DNA from: Psychrobacter sp. P11G3
GTDB lineage: Bacteria; Pseudomonadota; Gammaproteobacteria; Pseudomonadales; Moraxellaceae
Reading direction: 5' to 3'
Assembly: GCF_001435845.1 (NCBI RefSeq)
Contig: NZ_CM003596.1
Location: 868,001-932,000 of the forward strand
Length of the DNA stretch: 64,000 nt
A model generated the notes under the pieces. That model was not told the origin of the DNA and searched no databases. It saw nothing but the letters and a program-made list of their open reading frames with translations. Made by a program: the position numbers and the translations under genes. This document shows positions 30,181-41,805 of the stretch, in pieces (positions within the stretch are counted from its first letter, which is position 1; each line of letters begins with the position of its first letter).

Positions 30181-31956
30181 ATGGTCACGGTAGTCGAAAA
30201 CATAGATCCTAAGATCAAGCCCGTCCCAGCAGTCATCACAGAGCTGGAGCAAAAGTATGCTGGTAAATTTGTCGTGCAGCAGACTGTGGATGAGATTCCA
30301 ACGGTTTGGGTGGCGCGTGCTGATTTATTAGACATTCTCTTATTCTTGCGCAAACTGCCTAAGCCGTATGTCATGCTATTTGACTTATCAGCGATAGATG
30401 AGCGTTTACGCCAGCATCGCGCGGGTTTGCCTGACAGTGACTTTACGGTGTTTTATCACTTGATGTCGCTTGAGCGCAATAGTGATGTACGTATCAAGGT
30501 TGCGCTGAGCGAAGACGATGTCAATGTACCGAGCGCCACCAATATTTGGCCAAATGCCAACTGGTATGAGCGCGAAGTGTGGGACATGTTCGGTATCGTC
30601 TTTACAGGTCATCCGCATTTGACCCGTATTTTATTGCCAAAATACTGGGAAGGTCATCCACTGCGTAAAGAGTATCATGCGCGGGCGACTGAATTTACCC
30701 CGTATTTCTTGAATACCGCCAAGCAACAATACGAGCAAGAAAACCTACGTTTTGTCCCAGAAGAGTGGGGCATGAAGCGTTCAGGTCGTGATGAAGACTT
30801 TATGTTCTTGAACATCGGTCCTAACCATCCATCTGCTCACGGTGCCTTCCGTTTGGTATTACAGCTTGATGGTGAAGAAGTCGTCGACTGTATCCCTGAT
30901 ATCGGCTATCACCATCGCGGCGCAGAAAAAATGGCTGAGCGTCAAACATGGCACTCATTTATTCCTTATACCGACCGTATTGATTATCTCGGCGGTGTGA
31001 TGAATGAGCTGCCGTACATCATGTCGGTCGAAAAGCTTGCTGGAATTACTATTCCACCGCGCGCTGAAACCATCCGCGTAATGATGAGCGAGTTTTTCCG
31101 TATTACCAATAACTTACTATTTGTCGGTACGTTCATTCAGGATGCGGGCGGTATGACCCCAGTATTCTATATGTTTACCGATCGCCAAAAGGCCTATGAC
31201 GTTATCGAAGCCGTGACTGGCTATCGCATGCATCCCGCTTGGTTCCGTATCGGCGGTACAGCTGCTGATTTGCCACGTGGCTGGCAGCGCTTGGTGCGTG
31301 AGTTCTTAGATTGGATGCCAAAACGCTTGGACGAATATGTCAAAGCAGCATTGCAAAACAGCGTGCTCAAAGGCCGTACCCAAGGTGTTGCTCAATATAA
31401 TGCTAAGCAAGCACTTGCTTGGGGCGTGACTGGCGCTGGTCTGCGCGCGACAGGCGTTGACTTCGACTTGCGTAAAGCGCGTCCATACATGGGCTATGAG
31501 AATTACGATTTTGAAGTGCCAGTTGGCTACAATGGTGATGCGTATGATCGCTGTATGGTCAAAGTCGAAGAGATGCGTCAGTCATTGCGTATTATCCGTC
31601 AATGTATGGATAATATGCCACAAGGCCCTTACAAAGCGGATCATCCACTGGCCGTACCACCGCCGAAAGACCGTACGCTAAATGATATCGAAACGCTGAT
31701 TAATCACTTTATCTCAGTATCTTGGGGTCCTGTGATGCCAGCGGGCGAATGTACAACGATTGTTGAGGCGACTAAAGGTCTGAACAGCTATTACATCACC
31801 TCAGACAAGGCCACGATGAGCTATCGCACCCGTATTCGTACGCCGACATTTGCGCATTTGCAACAGATGCCATCGGTCATCAATGGCTCGCTGGTTTCTG
31901 ATGCCATTATGTACCTAGCATCGATTGATATTGTGATGGCGGATTGTGATCGTTAG
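30181..31956 (+). CDS. nuoC: NADH-quinone oxidoreductase subunits C and D, fused
   Basis: A 591-residue fused NuoC-NuoD protein, as in E. coli. The NuoC part (about 1-190) contains [25 protein letters not shown]; the NuoD part (about 205-591) contains [28 protein letters not shown] with the His pair that helps to form the quinone site, and [14 protein letters not shown]. It ends in the family sequence [11 protein letters not shown]. The tgaagg site before the ATG is close. It forms the quinone-binding part of the peripheral arm with NuoB. Confidence 0.97.
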   Translation: MVTVVENIDPKIKPVPAVITELEQKYAGKFVVQQTVDEIPTVWVARADLLDILLFLRKLPKPYVMLFDLSAIDERLRQHRAGLPDSDFTVFYHLMSLERNSDVRIKVALSEDDVNVPSATNIWPNANWYEREVWDMFGIVFTGHPHLTRILLPKYWEGHPLRKEYHARATEFTPYFLNTAKQQYEQENLRFVPEEWGMKRSGRDEDFMFLNIGPNHPSAHGAFRLVLQLDGEEVVDCIPDIGYHHRGAEKMAERQTWHSFIPYTDRIDYLGGVMNELPYIMSVEKLAGITIPPRAETIRVMMSEFFRITNNLLFVGTFIQDAGGMTPVFYMFTDRQKAYDVIEAVTGYRMHPAWFRIGGTAADLPRGWQRLVREFLDWMPKRLDEYVKAALQNSVLKGRTQGVAQYNAKQALAWGVTGAGLRATGVDFDLRKARPYMGYENYDFEVPVGYNGDAYDRCMVKVEEMRQSLRIIRQCMDNMPQGPYKADHPLAVPPPKDRTLNDIETLINHFISVSWGPVMPAGECTTIVEATKGLNSYYITSDKATMSYRTRIRTPTFAHLQQMPSVINGSLVSDAIMYLASIDIVMADCDR

Positions 31957-32079
31957 AGCCGCTGCTTCAAAAGTATTTGTTCATCAATATATTATTGCCT
32001 GATGGCACACCAAAATGCTGTTACTTGTCAATATAACCACAGTTTTAATCAGACTGATATTGGCTTGTGATAGAGCAGG

Positions 32080-32613
32080 ATGAGTGAGGAAAGACAGAAG
32101 ATTATGAAAATTGTTTCCGACAAAATGCCAAAAGTAGATGTGGAAAGCATTCTCACCAGTGATGAAATCGCTGCCATTCATGAGTTTATGCACCATTACC
32201 CACAGGCGCGTGCTGCCTCGTTAGATGCACTAAAAATCGTGCAAAAGCGCAATGGCTGGGTCGATGATGCGCAAGCAAACGCCATTGCCAACATCTTAGA
32301 CATTCCGATGTCAGACATGGATGGGGTTGCGACTTTTTTTAACCGTATTTATCGCCAGCCTGTCGGTCGCCATGTGATTCTCATATGTGACTCTGTGGCG
32401 TGTTATTTGACAGGTTATGAGGCGTTGTCAGCTGAGATTAGATCACAGCTAGGTATTGAGTACGGTCAAACTACTGCTGATGGACGTTTTACCCTATTGC
32501 CAATTTGCTGCTTGGGCAACTGTGATAAGGGACCAGCGGTACTGATTGATGAAGACACTTACGGCCCTGTCCAGCCATCTGAGGTCGCGCAATTATTGGA
32601 GCTATACGCATGA
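32080..32613 (+). CDS. nuoE: NADH-quinone oxidoreductase subunit E
   Basis: This 177-residue thioredoxin-fold subunit of the NADH-oxidising module carries the [2Fe-2S] cluster N1a. The ligands are seen in [12 protein letters not shown] and [13 protein letters not shown]. An ATG at 32104 ([10 protein letters not shown]) is a possible later start, since neither site is strong. The stop overlaps the nuoF start by 4 bases (ATGA), a sign of translational coupling. Confidence 0.96.
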   Translation: MSEERQKIMKIVSDKMPKVDVESILTSDEIAAIHEFMHHYPQARAASLDALKIVQKRNGWVDDAQANAIANILDIPMSDMDGVATFFNRIYRQPVGRHVILICDSVACYLTGYEALSAEIRSQLGIEYGQTTADGRFTLLPICCLGNCDKGPAVLIDEDTYGPVQPSEVAQLLELYA

Positions 32614-34034
32614 GTTTAACGATTTCAGAGCAAATTGCTCGTCGCGGTCAAGGCCAAGCGCCAAGCCAGCTAAATGCACAGCGTGTTCCAATCTATGGTG
32701 ATAAAGCGACAGCCACTAGCGAAACCAAGCCTTTGACGTGGCGTTTAGCGCATCATGATGCCGTGCTTGATTTAGCCACTTATGAGTCTCTAAAAGGCTT
32801 TACGGGTCTAAAAGAAGCCCTATCCAAATCGCCTAAAGACGTTGGCAATATGATTAAAGCGGCCAATGTTCGAGGACGCGGCGGTGCAGGTTTTAATGCT
32901 GGTCTTAAATGGTCGTTTATGTCACCGCCGGATGGTTTGCCGCGTTATCTCATCTGTAATGCTGATGAAATGGAGCCGGGCACATTCAAAGACCGTCTGC
33001 TCATGGAGCGTCTGCCGTTTCAGCTGATCGAAGGTATGCTAATTACCGCTCATGCGATTGGTGCCACTGACGGTTATATTTTTATCCGCGGTGAGTATAT
33101 CTTGGCCGCTGAGCGTTTGGTCGCTGCTATCGAAGAGTGCTTGGCCAACAATCTCATGGGCGATAATATTTTAGGCTCAGATTTTAGTTTTAATCTGCAT
33201 GTGCATACGGGCGCTGGACGTTATATCTGCGGTGAAGAAACAGCGTTAATCAACTGTTTAGAAGGACGCCGCGCTAACCCACGTACCAAACCACCGTTTC
33301 CGCAAATTTCTGGTGCATGGGGTCGTCCAACCGTTGTCAACAACGTTGAAACTCTGTGTAACATGCCAGCGATTTTGAATCATGGCGTTGAGTGGTATCA
33401 GTCGTTATCTGAAATCAAAGGCAAAAGCAAAACGCCGGGCACCAAACTATTTGGCTGCTCAGGATTGGTCAATGATCCAGGCCTTTGGGAATTACCGTTT
33501 GGTTATACGGCACGCGAAATCATTGAAGATTTAGCGGGTGGTATGAAAGATGGTAGAACACTGAAAGCTTGGCTACCGGGCGGCGCCTCGACTGACTTTT
33601 TGACCGCAGAACATTTGGATGTGGTGGTGGATTTTGACACCATTCAAAACGCTGGTAGCCGTATGGGTACTGGTCTGATTATGGTCGTCGATGAATCACA
33701 AGACATGGTGCCATTACTGCGCAACCTTGAGATTTTCTTTCAGCGTGAGTCGTGCGGTTGGTGTACACCATGCCGTGATGGTCTGCCATGGGGCGTTAAA
33801 CTGCTTACCGCCATCAATGATGGTGAAGGGCAAGTGGGCGATGTAGAAAAACTAGAGGGCCTCACGCGTGACTTATGGATTGGTAAAACATTCTGTGCGC
33901 ATGCCCCAGGTGCGATGGAACCACTAATGAGTGCGATTAAATATTTCCGTCCAGAGTTTGATCAAAAAATCGCGCAGGCGGTTGGTGTCGATGTTATTGA
34001 TGCTGCAGCCAACCAACAGCCAGTAGTGAAATAA
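32610..34034 (+). CDS. nuoF: NADH-quinone oxidoreductase subunit F
   Basis: This 474-residue flavoprotein oxidises NADH. The FMN/NADH site is visible in [19 protein letters not shown] and in [15 protein letters not shown]; the N3 [4Fe-4S] ligands lie in [12 protein letters not shown] and in [12 protein letters not shown]. Length is close to other NuoF proteins (about 445), with a short extension at the N-terminus. The start overlaps the nuoE stop, and nuoG follows after 10 bases with a ggagag site. Confidence 0.97.
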   Translation: MSLTISEQIARRGQGQAPSQLNAQRVPIYGDKATATSETKPLTWRLAHHDAVLDLATYESLKGFTGLKEALSKSPKDVGNMIKAANVRGRGGAGFNAGLKWSFMSPPDGLPRYLICNADEMEPGTFKDRLLMERLPFQLIEGMLITAHAIGATDGYIFIRGEYILAAERLVAAIEECLANNLMGDNILGSDFSFNLHVHTGAGRYICGEETALINCLEGRRANPRTKPPFPQISGAWGRPTVVNNVETLCNMPAILNHGVEWYQSLSEIKGKSKTPGTKLFGCSGLVNDPGLWELPFGYTAREIIEDLAGGMKDGRTLKAWLPGGASTDFLTAEHLDVVVDFDTIQNAGSRMGTGLIMVVDESQDMVPLLRNLEIFFQRESCGWCTPCRDGLPWGVKLLTAINDGEGQVGDVEKLEGLTRDLWIGKTFCAHAPGAMEPLMSAIKYFRPEFDQKIAQAVGVDVIDAAANQQPVVK

Positions 34035-34044
34035 GGAGAGCGGC

Positions 34045-37000
34045 ATGGCAGTCATACATATTGATGGAACCACTGTCGAAGTAGATAGCGCAGACAACTT
34101 GCTACAAGCCTGCTTATCACTCGGCATTGATGTGCCGTATTTTTGTTATCATCCAGCCCTAGGCTCAGTAGGCTCGTGCCGTCAGTGCGCGGTTAAGCAA
34201 TTCCAGAATAAAGACGATATGGAAGCAGGTCGTGGTCGCCTCGTAATGTCATGTATGGTCGCTCCTGGCGATGATATGTACATCTCTGTGACTGACGATG
34301 AAGCCAAAGCATTCCGTAAGTCGATGGTTGAGCTACTCATGACCAACCATCCGCATGACTGTCCAACTTGTGAAGAGGGCGGACATTGTCATTTGCAGGA
34401 CATGACCTATATGTCAGGTCATAGCCGTCGTCGTTATCGCTTTACCAAACGCACGCATCATAACCAAGAGCTTGGTCCATTCATCGCCCATGAGATGAAC
34501 CGTTGTATCGCTTGCTATCGCTGTGTACGTTTTTATAAAGACTACGCGGGCGGCGAAGATTTGGGCGTTTATGGCTCAAACAATCGCGTTTACTTTGGCC
34601 GTGATAAAGACGGTCAGTTTGAAAGCGAATTTTCAGGCAACTTAACCGAAGTTTGCCCAACCGGTGTATTTACCGACAAGACTCACTCTGAGCGCTACAA
34701 CCGTAAATGGGACATGCAGTATGCGCCAAGCATCTGTCATGGTTGCTCAGCTGGTTGTAATATCTCACCGGGCGAGCGTTATGGTGAATTGCGCCGTATC
34801 GAAAACCGCTATAACGGCGAAGTAAACCGTTATTTCTTATGTGACCGTGGCCGTTTTGGTTATGGCTATGTGAATCGTGATGATCGTCCAACTCAAGCGC
34901 TTGAACGTATCAATGATAAGCATGTCAAAATCAATATTGACTACGCACTTGATGAAACCATCAAACGTATCAAAGATAAAAAAGTCATCGGGATTGGCTC
35001 ACCGCGTGCCAGTTTAGAAACTAACTTTGCGCTAAAAAATCTGGTCGGCTTTGATAACTTTTCAACAGGTCTGAACCATCAGCAGCAAGCACTGGTCAAT
35101 AAATGTATCGAAGTGCTCAGCACTGAAGGCATTTATAACCCTAGCATGACTGATATCGAAACGCATGATGCAGTGCTCGTATTAGGTGAAGATATCACGC
35201 AAACTTCATCACGTGTCGCGCTGTCAGTACGTCAAGCGGCAAAAAATGAAGGCTTGAAAATGGCAGCGGCGCTGCAAACGCAACCTTGGCTTGCTGAACC
35301 TGTTAAGCGTATTGCTCAAGATGCGCTAAGCCCAGTCTATGTCATCGATGTAACGCAAACTAAGCTAGAAGATATCAGTAAAGTAAGCGTAGTGGCGACA
35401 CCTGAAGACATCACTAAGCTTGGCTTCAAAGTTGCTGATGAAATTGCTAATTTCGCTGATGATTTAGCAGACATAGCAGATCCACAAGCAGCTGCACAAG
35501 ATGCTAATGCAAGTACTGAAACTGACGGTATGCAAGCGTTGGCGCAGCAAATTGCTTATGACCTGATTCAAGCTGATAAGCCGTTAGTTGTTTCGGGTAG
35601 CAGCTTGTCTTCTACCGCATTGATAGAAGCAGCAGCACAGATTACCCAAGCGTTGACCCAAAAACGTGCAGCAATTAAAGCGACTGAGCAGCAGCAGGTT
35701 GAGGCACATAATGCCAAAGTACAGGCAGCGCAAGCGAAAGCGGCTAATGACCAGCCTGAAGAAGACCAAGATTTATCTGCTAAGCCAAACAAACCTGAAA
35801 CGGGCGTGAATACAGAAGCGCAGGATGATGTCGAGCGTGAGCCTGCTGAAAACCTTGAATTAAAAGAAGTGAATAACAAGTATCAAGTACAAGCAGGTAT
35901 CTACCTAACGGTTCCTGATGCCAATAGCATAGGCGTTTGTATGCTTGGCGGTCAGTCAGTTGAAGAACTGCTAGCGACTGATTACGATGTGGTTGTGGTT
36001 GCAGAAAACCAGCTAACAGATGCGATTGATGCCAATAAATTGACGCAGCTACTGACTGATAAAACGGTCATTGCATTAGATCATCAGCTCCTTGATTGGC
36101 ATAAAGACGTCGATATTGTATTGCCAGCGGCGAGCTTTGCAGAAGCAGATGGTACATTGATATCAGCTGAAGGTCGTGCGCAGCGCTTCTTCCAAGTTTA
36201 CGATAACGAATACTACCATCCGATGAGCAGTATTAAAGAAGGCTGGCGCTGGATACATGCTGTGCATAGCAGCATTGAAGGTCGTGATGTCGACTGGACG
36301 CAGCTAGATGATGTCATTAATGCGTTGATCGTAACGCATCCTAAACTTGCAGGTATCAAAGGCGCTGCGCCTAATGCTGATTACCGTATAACGGGTCTGA
36401 AAATCGCGCGTCAACCGCGTCGTTATTCAGGTCGTACTGCTATGCGTGCGCCAATCTCAGTGCACGAGCCAATGCAGCCGAAAGATTTGGACACTGGTCT
36501 GACCTTCTCAATGGAAGGTTATAGCGGTAAAGAAACGCCAAGCTCGATGATTCCTTTTGCCAATACGGCAGGTTGGAATTCACCGCAAGCGTGGAACAAA
36601 TACCAAGACAAAGTCGGCGGTCATTTGAAAAATGGTGATCCAGGTGTGCGTTTGTTCGACCAGCTAGAGCGCCTAGCCACTCGTCAATATGTGGCGCCAG
36701 AAGCGATGTCTTCGAATACAACTGACTTGCAGCAAGGCCAAGCAAAACTGGTACCGATTCATAATATCTATGCCAGCTCAATGATGGCATCACGTAGCCC
36801 TATCGTCGCAGAGCAACTACCTGTTGCTGCATGGCGTATCGGTATAGATGATGCCAAAGACTGGAGTATCGCTGCTGGTGATTACTTGGCGATTGAGATT
36901 GACAAGCAACAAATCACCTTGCCAGTACAGCTGGTCGGTTATTTGGCAGAAGGCTGTATCGGTTACCCCGTTGGGCAGGTGAGTATCATTCACCCATCAA

Positions 37001-37125
37001 TGCCAGCATCGGTGCGTAAAGTAGATGCACCAGTAACGATGATGGGTAGCATGGCTAACGACATGATGAACAAAAACGATACTGCGCAAATAAACGCAGC
37101 GCCGACCACCACACAGGAGGTGTAA
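34045..37125 (+). CDS. nuoG: NADH-quinone oxidoreductase subunit G, with long insertion
   Basis: A 1026-residue iron-sulfur subunit, longer than E. coli NuoG by over 100 residues. The N-terminal ferredoxin-like domain holds the [2Fe-2S] ligands ([19 protein letters not shown]), then [12 protein letters not shown] and CIACYRC, followed by the N7-type [10 protein letters not shown] low-complexity, Ala/Gln/Glu-rich stretch (about residues 510-620) interrupts the molybdopterin-like fold. No molybdenum site is expected, as in other NuoG proteins. It ends just one base before the nuoH start codon. Confidence 0.96.
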   Translation: MAVIHIDGTTVEVDSADNLLQACLSLGIDVPYFCYHPALGSVGSCRQCAVKQFQNKDDMEAGRGRLVMSCMVAPGDDMYISVTDDEAKAFRKSMVELLMTNHPHDCPTCEEGGHCHLQDMTYMSGHSRRRYRFTKRTHHNQELGPFIAHEMNRCIACYRCVRFYKDYAGGEDLGVYGSNNRVYFGRDKDGQFESEFSGNLTEVCPTGVFTDKTHSERYNRKWDMQYAPSICHGCSAGCNISPGERYGELRRIENRYNGEVNRYFLCDRGRFGYGYVNRDDRPTQALERINDKHVKINIDYALDETIKRIKDKKVIGIGSPRASLETNFALKNLVGFDNFSTGLNHQQQALVNKCIEVLSTEGIYNPSMTDIETHDAVLVLGEDITQTSSRVALSVRQAAKNEGLKMAAALQTQPWLAEPVKRIAQDALSPVYVIDVTQTKLEDISKVSVVATPEDITKLGFKVADEIANFADDLADIADPQAAAQDANASTETDGMQALAQQIAYDLIQADKPLVVSGSSLSSTALIEAAAQITQALTQKRAAIKATEQQQVEAHNAKVQAAQAKAANDQPEEDQDLSAKPNKPETGVNTEAQDDVEREPAENLELKEVNNKYQVQAGIYLTVPDANSIGVCMLGGQSVEELLATDYDVVVVAENQLTDAIDANKLTQLLTDKTVIALDHQLLDWHKDVDIVLPAASFAEADGTLISAEGRAQRFFQVYDNEYYHPMSSIKEGWRWIHAVHSSIEGRDVDWTQLDDVINALIVTHPKLAGIKGAAPNADYRITGLKIARQPRRYSGRTAMRAPISVHEPMQPKDLDTGLTFSMEGYSGKETPSSMIPFANTAGWNSPQAWNKYQDKVGGHLKNGDPGVRLFDQLERLATRQYVAPEAMSSNTTDLQQGQAKLVPIHNIYASSMMASRSPIVAEQLPVAAWRIGIDDAKDWSIAAGDYLAIEIDKQQITLPVQLVGYLAEGCIGYPVGQVSIIHPSMPASVRKVDAPVTMMGSMANDMMNKNDTAQINAAPTTTQEV

Positions 37126-37126
37126 T

Positions 37127-38170
37127 ATGCAAGTTACCCGTATTATCCCTGATGTGCCAAGCTTTTTGGCCAATAGCATGAGCTTTGATACTTGGTCTAT
37201 TCTGTTTTTGGTGGGTCAATCGCTAGTCATCTTTTTGGTCGTAGTATTGGTTGCCGCAATGATGATTATCTATGAGCGCCGCATGCTGGCCTTATGGCAA
37301 GATCGTTACGGTCCAAACCGTGTCGGGCCTTTTGGTTCGTTACAGTTAGTCGCCGATATGCTAAAGATCTTCTTTAAAGAAGATTGGACACCAAACTTTA
37401 CTGATAAGTTTATGTTCACCTTGGCACCTGCAGTCGCAATGTTTACTGCCTTGGCTTCATTCGCCATTATTCCTATCTCGCCAACGCTTGGCGTGGTTGA
37501 TTGGGATATCGGTATTCTGTTTTTCTTTGCCATGGCTGGTATTGCTGTCTATGCGGTGATGTTCGGTGGTTGGGCGTCTGCCAACAAATTCTCGCTACTC
37601 GGTGGTTTGCGCTCAGCTGCACAAACGATCAGTTACGAAGTGTTTTTAGGCTTGTCGTTGATGGGCGTTGTTGCGCTAACAGGCTCATTTAACTTGCGTG
37701 CTATTGTCGAAGCACAAGCAGACGGCTGGTATATCATCCCGCAGTTCTTTGGCTTTTTGACCTTTGTCGTGGCTGGTGTGGCCGTTACGCATAGACATCC
37801 ATTTGACCAACCAGAAGCAGAGCAAGAGCTGGCTGAAGGCTATCATGTCGAATATTCTGGCATGAAGTTCGGTATGTTCTTCATTGGTGAGTATGTCAAC
37901 GTTGTCTTAATTTCTGCCTTGATGACTTGCTTGTTCTTTGGCGGTTGGCTTGCGCCGTTCAATTTAGATATTCCATTTATTCCACCAGCTTTTTGGTTCA
38001 TGATTAAAACGCTGTTCTTTATGACCATGTTTGTTTTGGCTCGAGGCTCACTCATGCGTCCGCGTTATGATCAGGTGATGAACTTTGGCTGGAAAGTATG
38101 TCTGCCCGTAACCTTGATCAATCTGTTGATTACTGCTGCGGTCATTTTGATCTTTTCTCCAACGTTATAG
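37127..38170 (+). CDS. nuoH: NADH-quinone oxidoreductase subunit H
   Basis: A 347-residue membrane subunit with about eight helices that links the quinone site to the membrane arm. Conserved blocks: [22 protein letters not shown], the [13 protein letters not shown] segment, and the acidic loop [33 protein letters not shown]. The aggaggt site before the ATG overlaps the end of nuoG. Length is slightly above E. coli NuoH (325). Confidence 0.97.
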   Translation: MQVTRIIPDVPSFLANSMSFDTWSILFLVGQSLVIFLVVVLVAAMMIIYERRMLALWQDRYGPNRVGPFGSLQLVADMLKIFFKEDWTPNFTDKFMFTLAPAVAMFTALASFAIIPISPTLGVVDWDIGILFFFAMAGIAVYAVMFGGWASANKFSLLGGLRSAAQTISYEVFLGLSLMGVVALTGSFNLRAIVEAQADGWYIIPQFFGFLTFVVAGVAVTHRHPFDQPEAEQELAEGYHVEYSGMKFGMFFIGEYVNVVLISALMTCLFFGGWLAPFNLDIPFIPPAFWFMIKTLFFMTMFVLARGSLMRPRYDQVMNFGWKVCLPVTLINLLITAAVILIFSPTL

Positions 38171-38228
38171 TCATTACTAGTAGCCATCACTGATGAACTA
38201 GGGTAAAGCTGATAAGGATAATAATCCC

Positions 38229-38777
38229 ATGTTTACTACCATAAAAAAGACCGTCATTGGTATATTTACCATTGTCCGCAGCATGTGGATGGTCAATAGT
38301 CATGCGCTCAGACCGCGTGACACCATCCTTTATCCTGAAGAGCCGGTACCTGTACCGCCGCGTTTTCGTGGACGTATTGTCCTAACGCGTGATCCTGATG
38401 GAGACGAGCGCTGTGTCGCTTGTAACTTGTGTGCGGTGGCATGTCCGGTAGGGTGTATCTCATTACAAAAAGCCGAGCGTGAAGATGGACGCTGGTATCC
38501 AGAGTTTTTCCGTATTAACTTCTCACGCTGTATTTTTTGTGGATTGTGTGAAGAGGCCTGTCCAACGACAGCGATTCAAATGACCCCAGATTTTGAGCTG
38601 GGTGAATATAAGCGCCAAGATTTGGTCTACGAAAAAGAGCATTTGCTCATTTCAGGACCAGGTAAATACCCTGATTATAACTATTATCGTGTGACAGGTA
38701 TGGCGGTAGCAGATAAACCAAAAGGCGCAGCACAAAATGAGTCTGCACCGATTGATCTAAGGAGCTTGCTACCATGA
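38229..38777 (+). CDS. nuoI: NADH-quinone oxidoreductase subunit I
   Basis: A 182-residue ferredoxin-type subunit with two [4Fe-4S] clusters (N6a, N6b). The two motifs are [15 protein letters not shown] and [12 protein letters not shown]. It carries electrons from NuoG to NuoB. Its stop overlaps the nuoJ start by 4 bases, so the two are translationally coupled. The gataagg site lies shortly before the ATG. Confidence 0.97.
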   Translation: MFTTIKKTVIGIFTIVRSMWMVNSHALRPRDTILYPEEPVPVPPRFRGRIVLTRDPDGDERCVACNLCAVACPVGCISLQKAEREDGRWYPEFFRINFSRCIFCGLCEEACPTTAIQMTPDFELGEYKRQDLVYEKEHLLISGPGKYPDYNYYRVTGMAVADKPKGAAQNESAPIDLRSLLP

Positions 38778-39517
38778 TGAATATTTTGAACCATCCTGAA
38801 CTGGCTGGGTTTTATTCGCTTGCAGCAGTGGCAGTATTTGCCAGTCTGCGCGTAGTGACTCAGGCCAATCCAGTGCATGCTATCTTATCGATGATTGTAT
38901 CGTTGCTGGCAATTGCTGGGATATTTTTTGTATTAGGTGCGCCGTTTGCGGGTGCGCTAGAGATTGTTGTTTATGCTGGTGCCATTATGGTGCTATTTGT
39001 CTTTGTCATTATGATGCTTAATTTGGGCATGAGCAATGACGAGCGCGAAGAGCGTTGGCTCGATGCCGGCACTTGGGCAATACCAACAGGATTGACGATA
39101 ATCATTGCCGTTGTGCTCTATGCGATGATTGGTCTCAATCACGATGAAGCGGTCATGATGGGTGGCACGACTATCTCTGCCAAAGCAGTCGGTACGGTGT
39201 TATTTACCAAATACATTATGTTGGTTGAAGTAGCAGCATTACTATTATTGGCAGCCTTGGTCGCCGCTTATCATTTAGGTAAAGAGACAGTCGACGATGA
39301 GGTCATCGGTAACGATAGCCAAAACTTCAAGCCAAGTGTAGGCAGTATCAAACAATACGACAATGATAGTACGCTTACACAGCATGATGGCGTAGAAATG
39401 GCTAAGCCTTATGAATATAAAGATGTTGACCCGCATGACTATGTTGGTATGAAGGTAGGCACGAGGGCAGGCAGTCAAGTAGGTGCGAATAAAGTTACGC
39501 GCAAGGAGTCAGACTAA
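38774..39517 (+). CDS. nuoJ: NADH-quinone oxidoreductase subunit J, with tail
   Basis: A membrane subunit of 247 residues with five helices. [18 protein letters not shown] and the [20 protein letters not shown] segment (pi-bulge helix TM3) are typical. A polar C-terminal tail of about 75 residues (from [13 protein letters not shown]) is longer than in E. coli (184 total). Its stop shares one base with the start of nuoK. Confidence 0.95.
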   Translation: MMNILNHPELAGFYSLAAVAVFASLRVVTQANPVHAILSMIVSLLAIAGIFFVLGAPFAGALEIVVYAGAIMVLFVFVIMMLNLGMSNDEREERWLDAGTWAIPTGLTIIIAVVLYAMIGLNHDEAVMMGGTTISAKAVGTVLFTKYIMLVEVAALLLLAALVAAYHLGKETVDDEVIGNDSQNFKPSVGSIKQYDNDSTLTQHDGVEMAKPYEYKDVDPHDYVGMKVGTRAGSQVGANKVTRKESD

Positions 39518-39924
39518 TGGTACTAGCAGCAAGCGTGGCACAAGATGTGTCAAACGTGCCGTTTGCCCATGAGGTGGCAGGCTTAGTACAGCCAGTTGCC
39601 GAGGCGCAAAATGTACTGGGTATGATACCCATGAGCCATGGACTGATTTTGGCAGGTATTTTATTTGCCATCGGTCTGTGCGGCGTCATGGTACGACGTA
39701 ACTTCCTGTTTATGCTAATGAGTCTTGAGATCATGATGAATGCGGCAGCACTAGCATTTGTAGTGGCAGGTAGTCGCTGGGTCGATCCAGACGGACAAAT
39801 TATGTTTATCTTTATTTTGACCTTGGCTGCGGCTGAAGCGTCAATTGGTCTGGCAATATTATTGCGTTTTTATCATCAGCGTGGGCATCTCGATGTCGAT
39901 AGCGCCAATGAGATGAAAGGATGA
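39517..39924 (+). CDS. nuoK: NADH-quinone oxidoreductase subunit K, N-terminally extended
   Basis: A small membrane subunit with three helices and buried Glu residues in the proton path ([14 protein letters not shown]). The usual protein starts [12 protein letters not shown], which here begins at residue 35. The longer start at 39517 has an aaggag site 9 bases upstream, whereas the internal ATG at 39619 has none, so the sequence favours a 34-residue polar extension. The short form would be about 101 residues, the normal size. Confidence 0.92.
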   Translation: MVLAASVAQDVSNVPFAHEVAGLVQPVAEAQNVLGMIPMSHGLILAGILFAIGLCGVMVRRNFLFMLMSLEIMMNAAALAFVVAGSRWVDPDGQIMFIFILTLAAAEASIGLAILLRFYHQRGHLDVDSANEMKG

Positions 39925-39928
39925 TGTC

Positions 39929-41803
39929 ATGAGTTTATTACCATTAACCTTTATATTCCCGCTCATTGGCTTTTTGATTTTAGCCTTTATGCGTGACAAA
40001 TTATCAGAGACGGTCGCAGCGATTGTTGGCGTAGGTAGCATGTTGCTATCAGCATTATGTACGCTGGTGGTTAGCTATACCTTTTTGACCACCAATCCAG
40101 CTGGAACGGTCGTACAGGTTCCGCTGTGGACATGGTTCCAAGTGGGCGACTTTGCGCCAAACTTTGGATTGAGCTTTGATGGCTTAGCACTGACTATGAC
40201 GGGCGTGATCACTGGCATTGGCTTTTTGATTCATATGTTTGCCGCTTGGTATATGAAAGGCGACACTGGCTTTGCCCGTTTCTTTAGCTATATGAACTTG
40301 TTCGTGGCCAGTATGCTTTTACTGGTGCTAGCAGACGACTTGTTTTTGCTTTATCTCGGTTGGGAAGGCGTAGGTATTTGTTCTTACCTATTAATTGGTT
40401 ATTATTACCACGACAGAGCCAACGGCCGCGCGGCGATGAAAGCCTTTACCGTTACGCGTGTCGGTGATGTGTTCTTAGCCTTTGGTTTGTTTCTATTATT
40501 CCGCGAGTTCGGTACGCTTAATATTCAAGAGATTATTACGCGCGCGCCAGAAGTATTCGATGTGAATAACCCAACGATGATGCTTACCACGATGATGTTG
40601 GTCGGCGGCGCGATGGGTAAATCAGCGCAGTTGCCACTACATACATGGCTTGCTGATGCGATGGCAGGTCCAACACCAGTATCGGCATTGATTCACGCAG
40701 CAACGATGGTCACAGCAGGCGTTTATTTGATCGCCCGTCTACATCCTTTGTTTGAGCTGACCCCAGGTATCTTATTGTATTGGGTTGGCGGCGTGGGTGC
40801 ATTGACTCTGGTCGTTGCTGGATTCTGTGCGCTGGCACAAACAGACATCAAACGTATCCTTGCGTATTCAACCATGAGTCAAATCGGCTATATGTTTTTG
40901 GCGCTTGGCGTTGGGGCATGGCAAGGCGCGATCTTCCATCTAATGACCCATGCTTTTTTCAAAGCATTACTGTTCTTATCGTCAGGTGCGGTTATCCTTG
41001 CGGTACATCATGAGCAAGATATCTTTAAGATGGGCGGCCTGCGCAAAAAGATCCCATTGGTGTTTTGGTGTTATATCGTCGGTGGCGGTGCACTCGCTGC
41101 CATACCTTGGGTTACCGTTGGTTTTTATTCTAAAGAAGCGATTCTTTGGGAAACTTATGCTACAGGTCACTTAGTACTATTTTATATGGGTGTATTCGGC
41201 GCATTCTTAACCGCGATTTATACATTCCGTATGATTTGGATTATCTTCTTTGGCGAAGAGAAAACCCATGCGCATAAGCTATCAGGGGTATCGTACTGGT
41301 TGCCTTTGACGGTATTGCTAGTGTTATCTACAGCCGTTGGTGCTTGGATTACACCGCCATTAGATGGTGTATTGCCAGAGAGCGTTGGTCATCTATTAGA
41401 AGTCGCAGGTCAAGCACATGCTAAGCACACCGCAGAATATATCGCGATGGGTGCCATGGCAGCAGGTTTAATATTGGCCGCACTGTTATATGTCGTCAAT
41501 AAAGGTCGCTTGCTCACTAGTTTTAAGCGCTCACGTATTGGTGGGGCGCTATATCACTGGTGCTACCATGGCCTAGGCTTCGATGCGCTATATGATGTGA
41601 TTTTCGTAAAACCCTTTTTGTTCATCGGCCGCTTATTAAAAGCCGACCCTATTGATAAAACGTGGTTGCTGTTACCTAAGCTGGCCTCAGCAGGTAATAA
41701 AGTATTGTCTGCGACGCAAACAGGGTCTCTTCGAGGTTATGCCACAAGCTTTGGCTTGGGTATGGCTGTATTGCTGGTGCTGGTAATGATGACGGTGGTG
41801 TAA
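39929..41803 (+). CDS. nuoL: NADH-quinone oxidoreductase subunit L
   Basis: A 624-residue antiporter-like proton-pumping subunit at the far end of the membrane arm. Visible blocks include LYLGWEGVGICSYLLIGYYYHDRANGRAAMKAFTVTRVGD with the key Glu, GKSAQLPLHTWLADAMAGPTPVSALIHAATMV with Lys, and LAYSTMSQIGYMFLALG. The long horizontal helix and last membrane segment are at the C-terminus. aaaggatg lies before the ATG. Confidence 0.98.
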   Translation: MSLLPLTFIFPLIGFLILAFMRDKLSETVAAIVGVGSMLLSALCTLVVSYTFLTTNPAGTVVQVPLWTWFQVGDFAPNFGLSFDGLALTMTGVITGIGFLIHMFAAWYMKGDTGFARFFSYMNLFVASMLLLVLADDLFLLYLGWEGVGICSYLLIGYYYHDRANGRAAMKAFTVTRVGDVFLAFGLFLLFREFGTLNIQEIITRAPEVFDVNNPTMMLTTMMLVGGAMGKSAQLPLHTWLADAMAGPTPVSALIHAATMVTAGVYLIARLHPLFELTPGILLYWVGGVGALTLVVAGFCALAQTDIKRILAYSTMSQIGYMFLALGVGAWQGAIFHLMTHAFFKALLFLSSGAVILAVHHEQDIFKMGGLRKKIPLVFWCYIVGGGALAAIPWVTVGFYSKEAILWETYATGHLVLFYMGVFGAFLTAIYTFRMIWIIFFGEEKTHAHKLSGVSYWLPLTVLLVLSTAVGAWITPPLDGVLPESVGHLLEVAGQAHAKHTAEYIAMGAMAAGLILAALLYVVNKGRLLTSFKRSRIGGALYHWCYHGLGFDALYDVIFVKPFLFIGRLLKADPIDKTWLLLPKLASAGNKVLSATQTGSLRGYATSFGLGMAVLLVLVMMTVV

Positions 41804-41805
41804 AG

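Noticed and set aside
35568..35879. Minus-strand frame rich in Cys and Ala
   Set aside because: It is the complement of the low-complexity insertion of nuoG.
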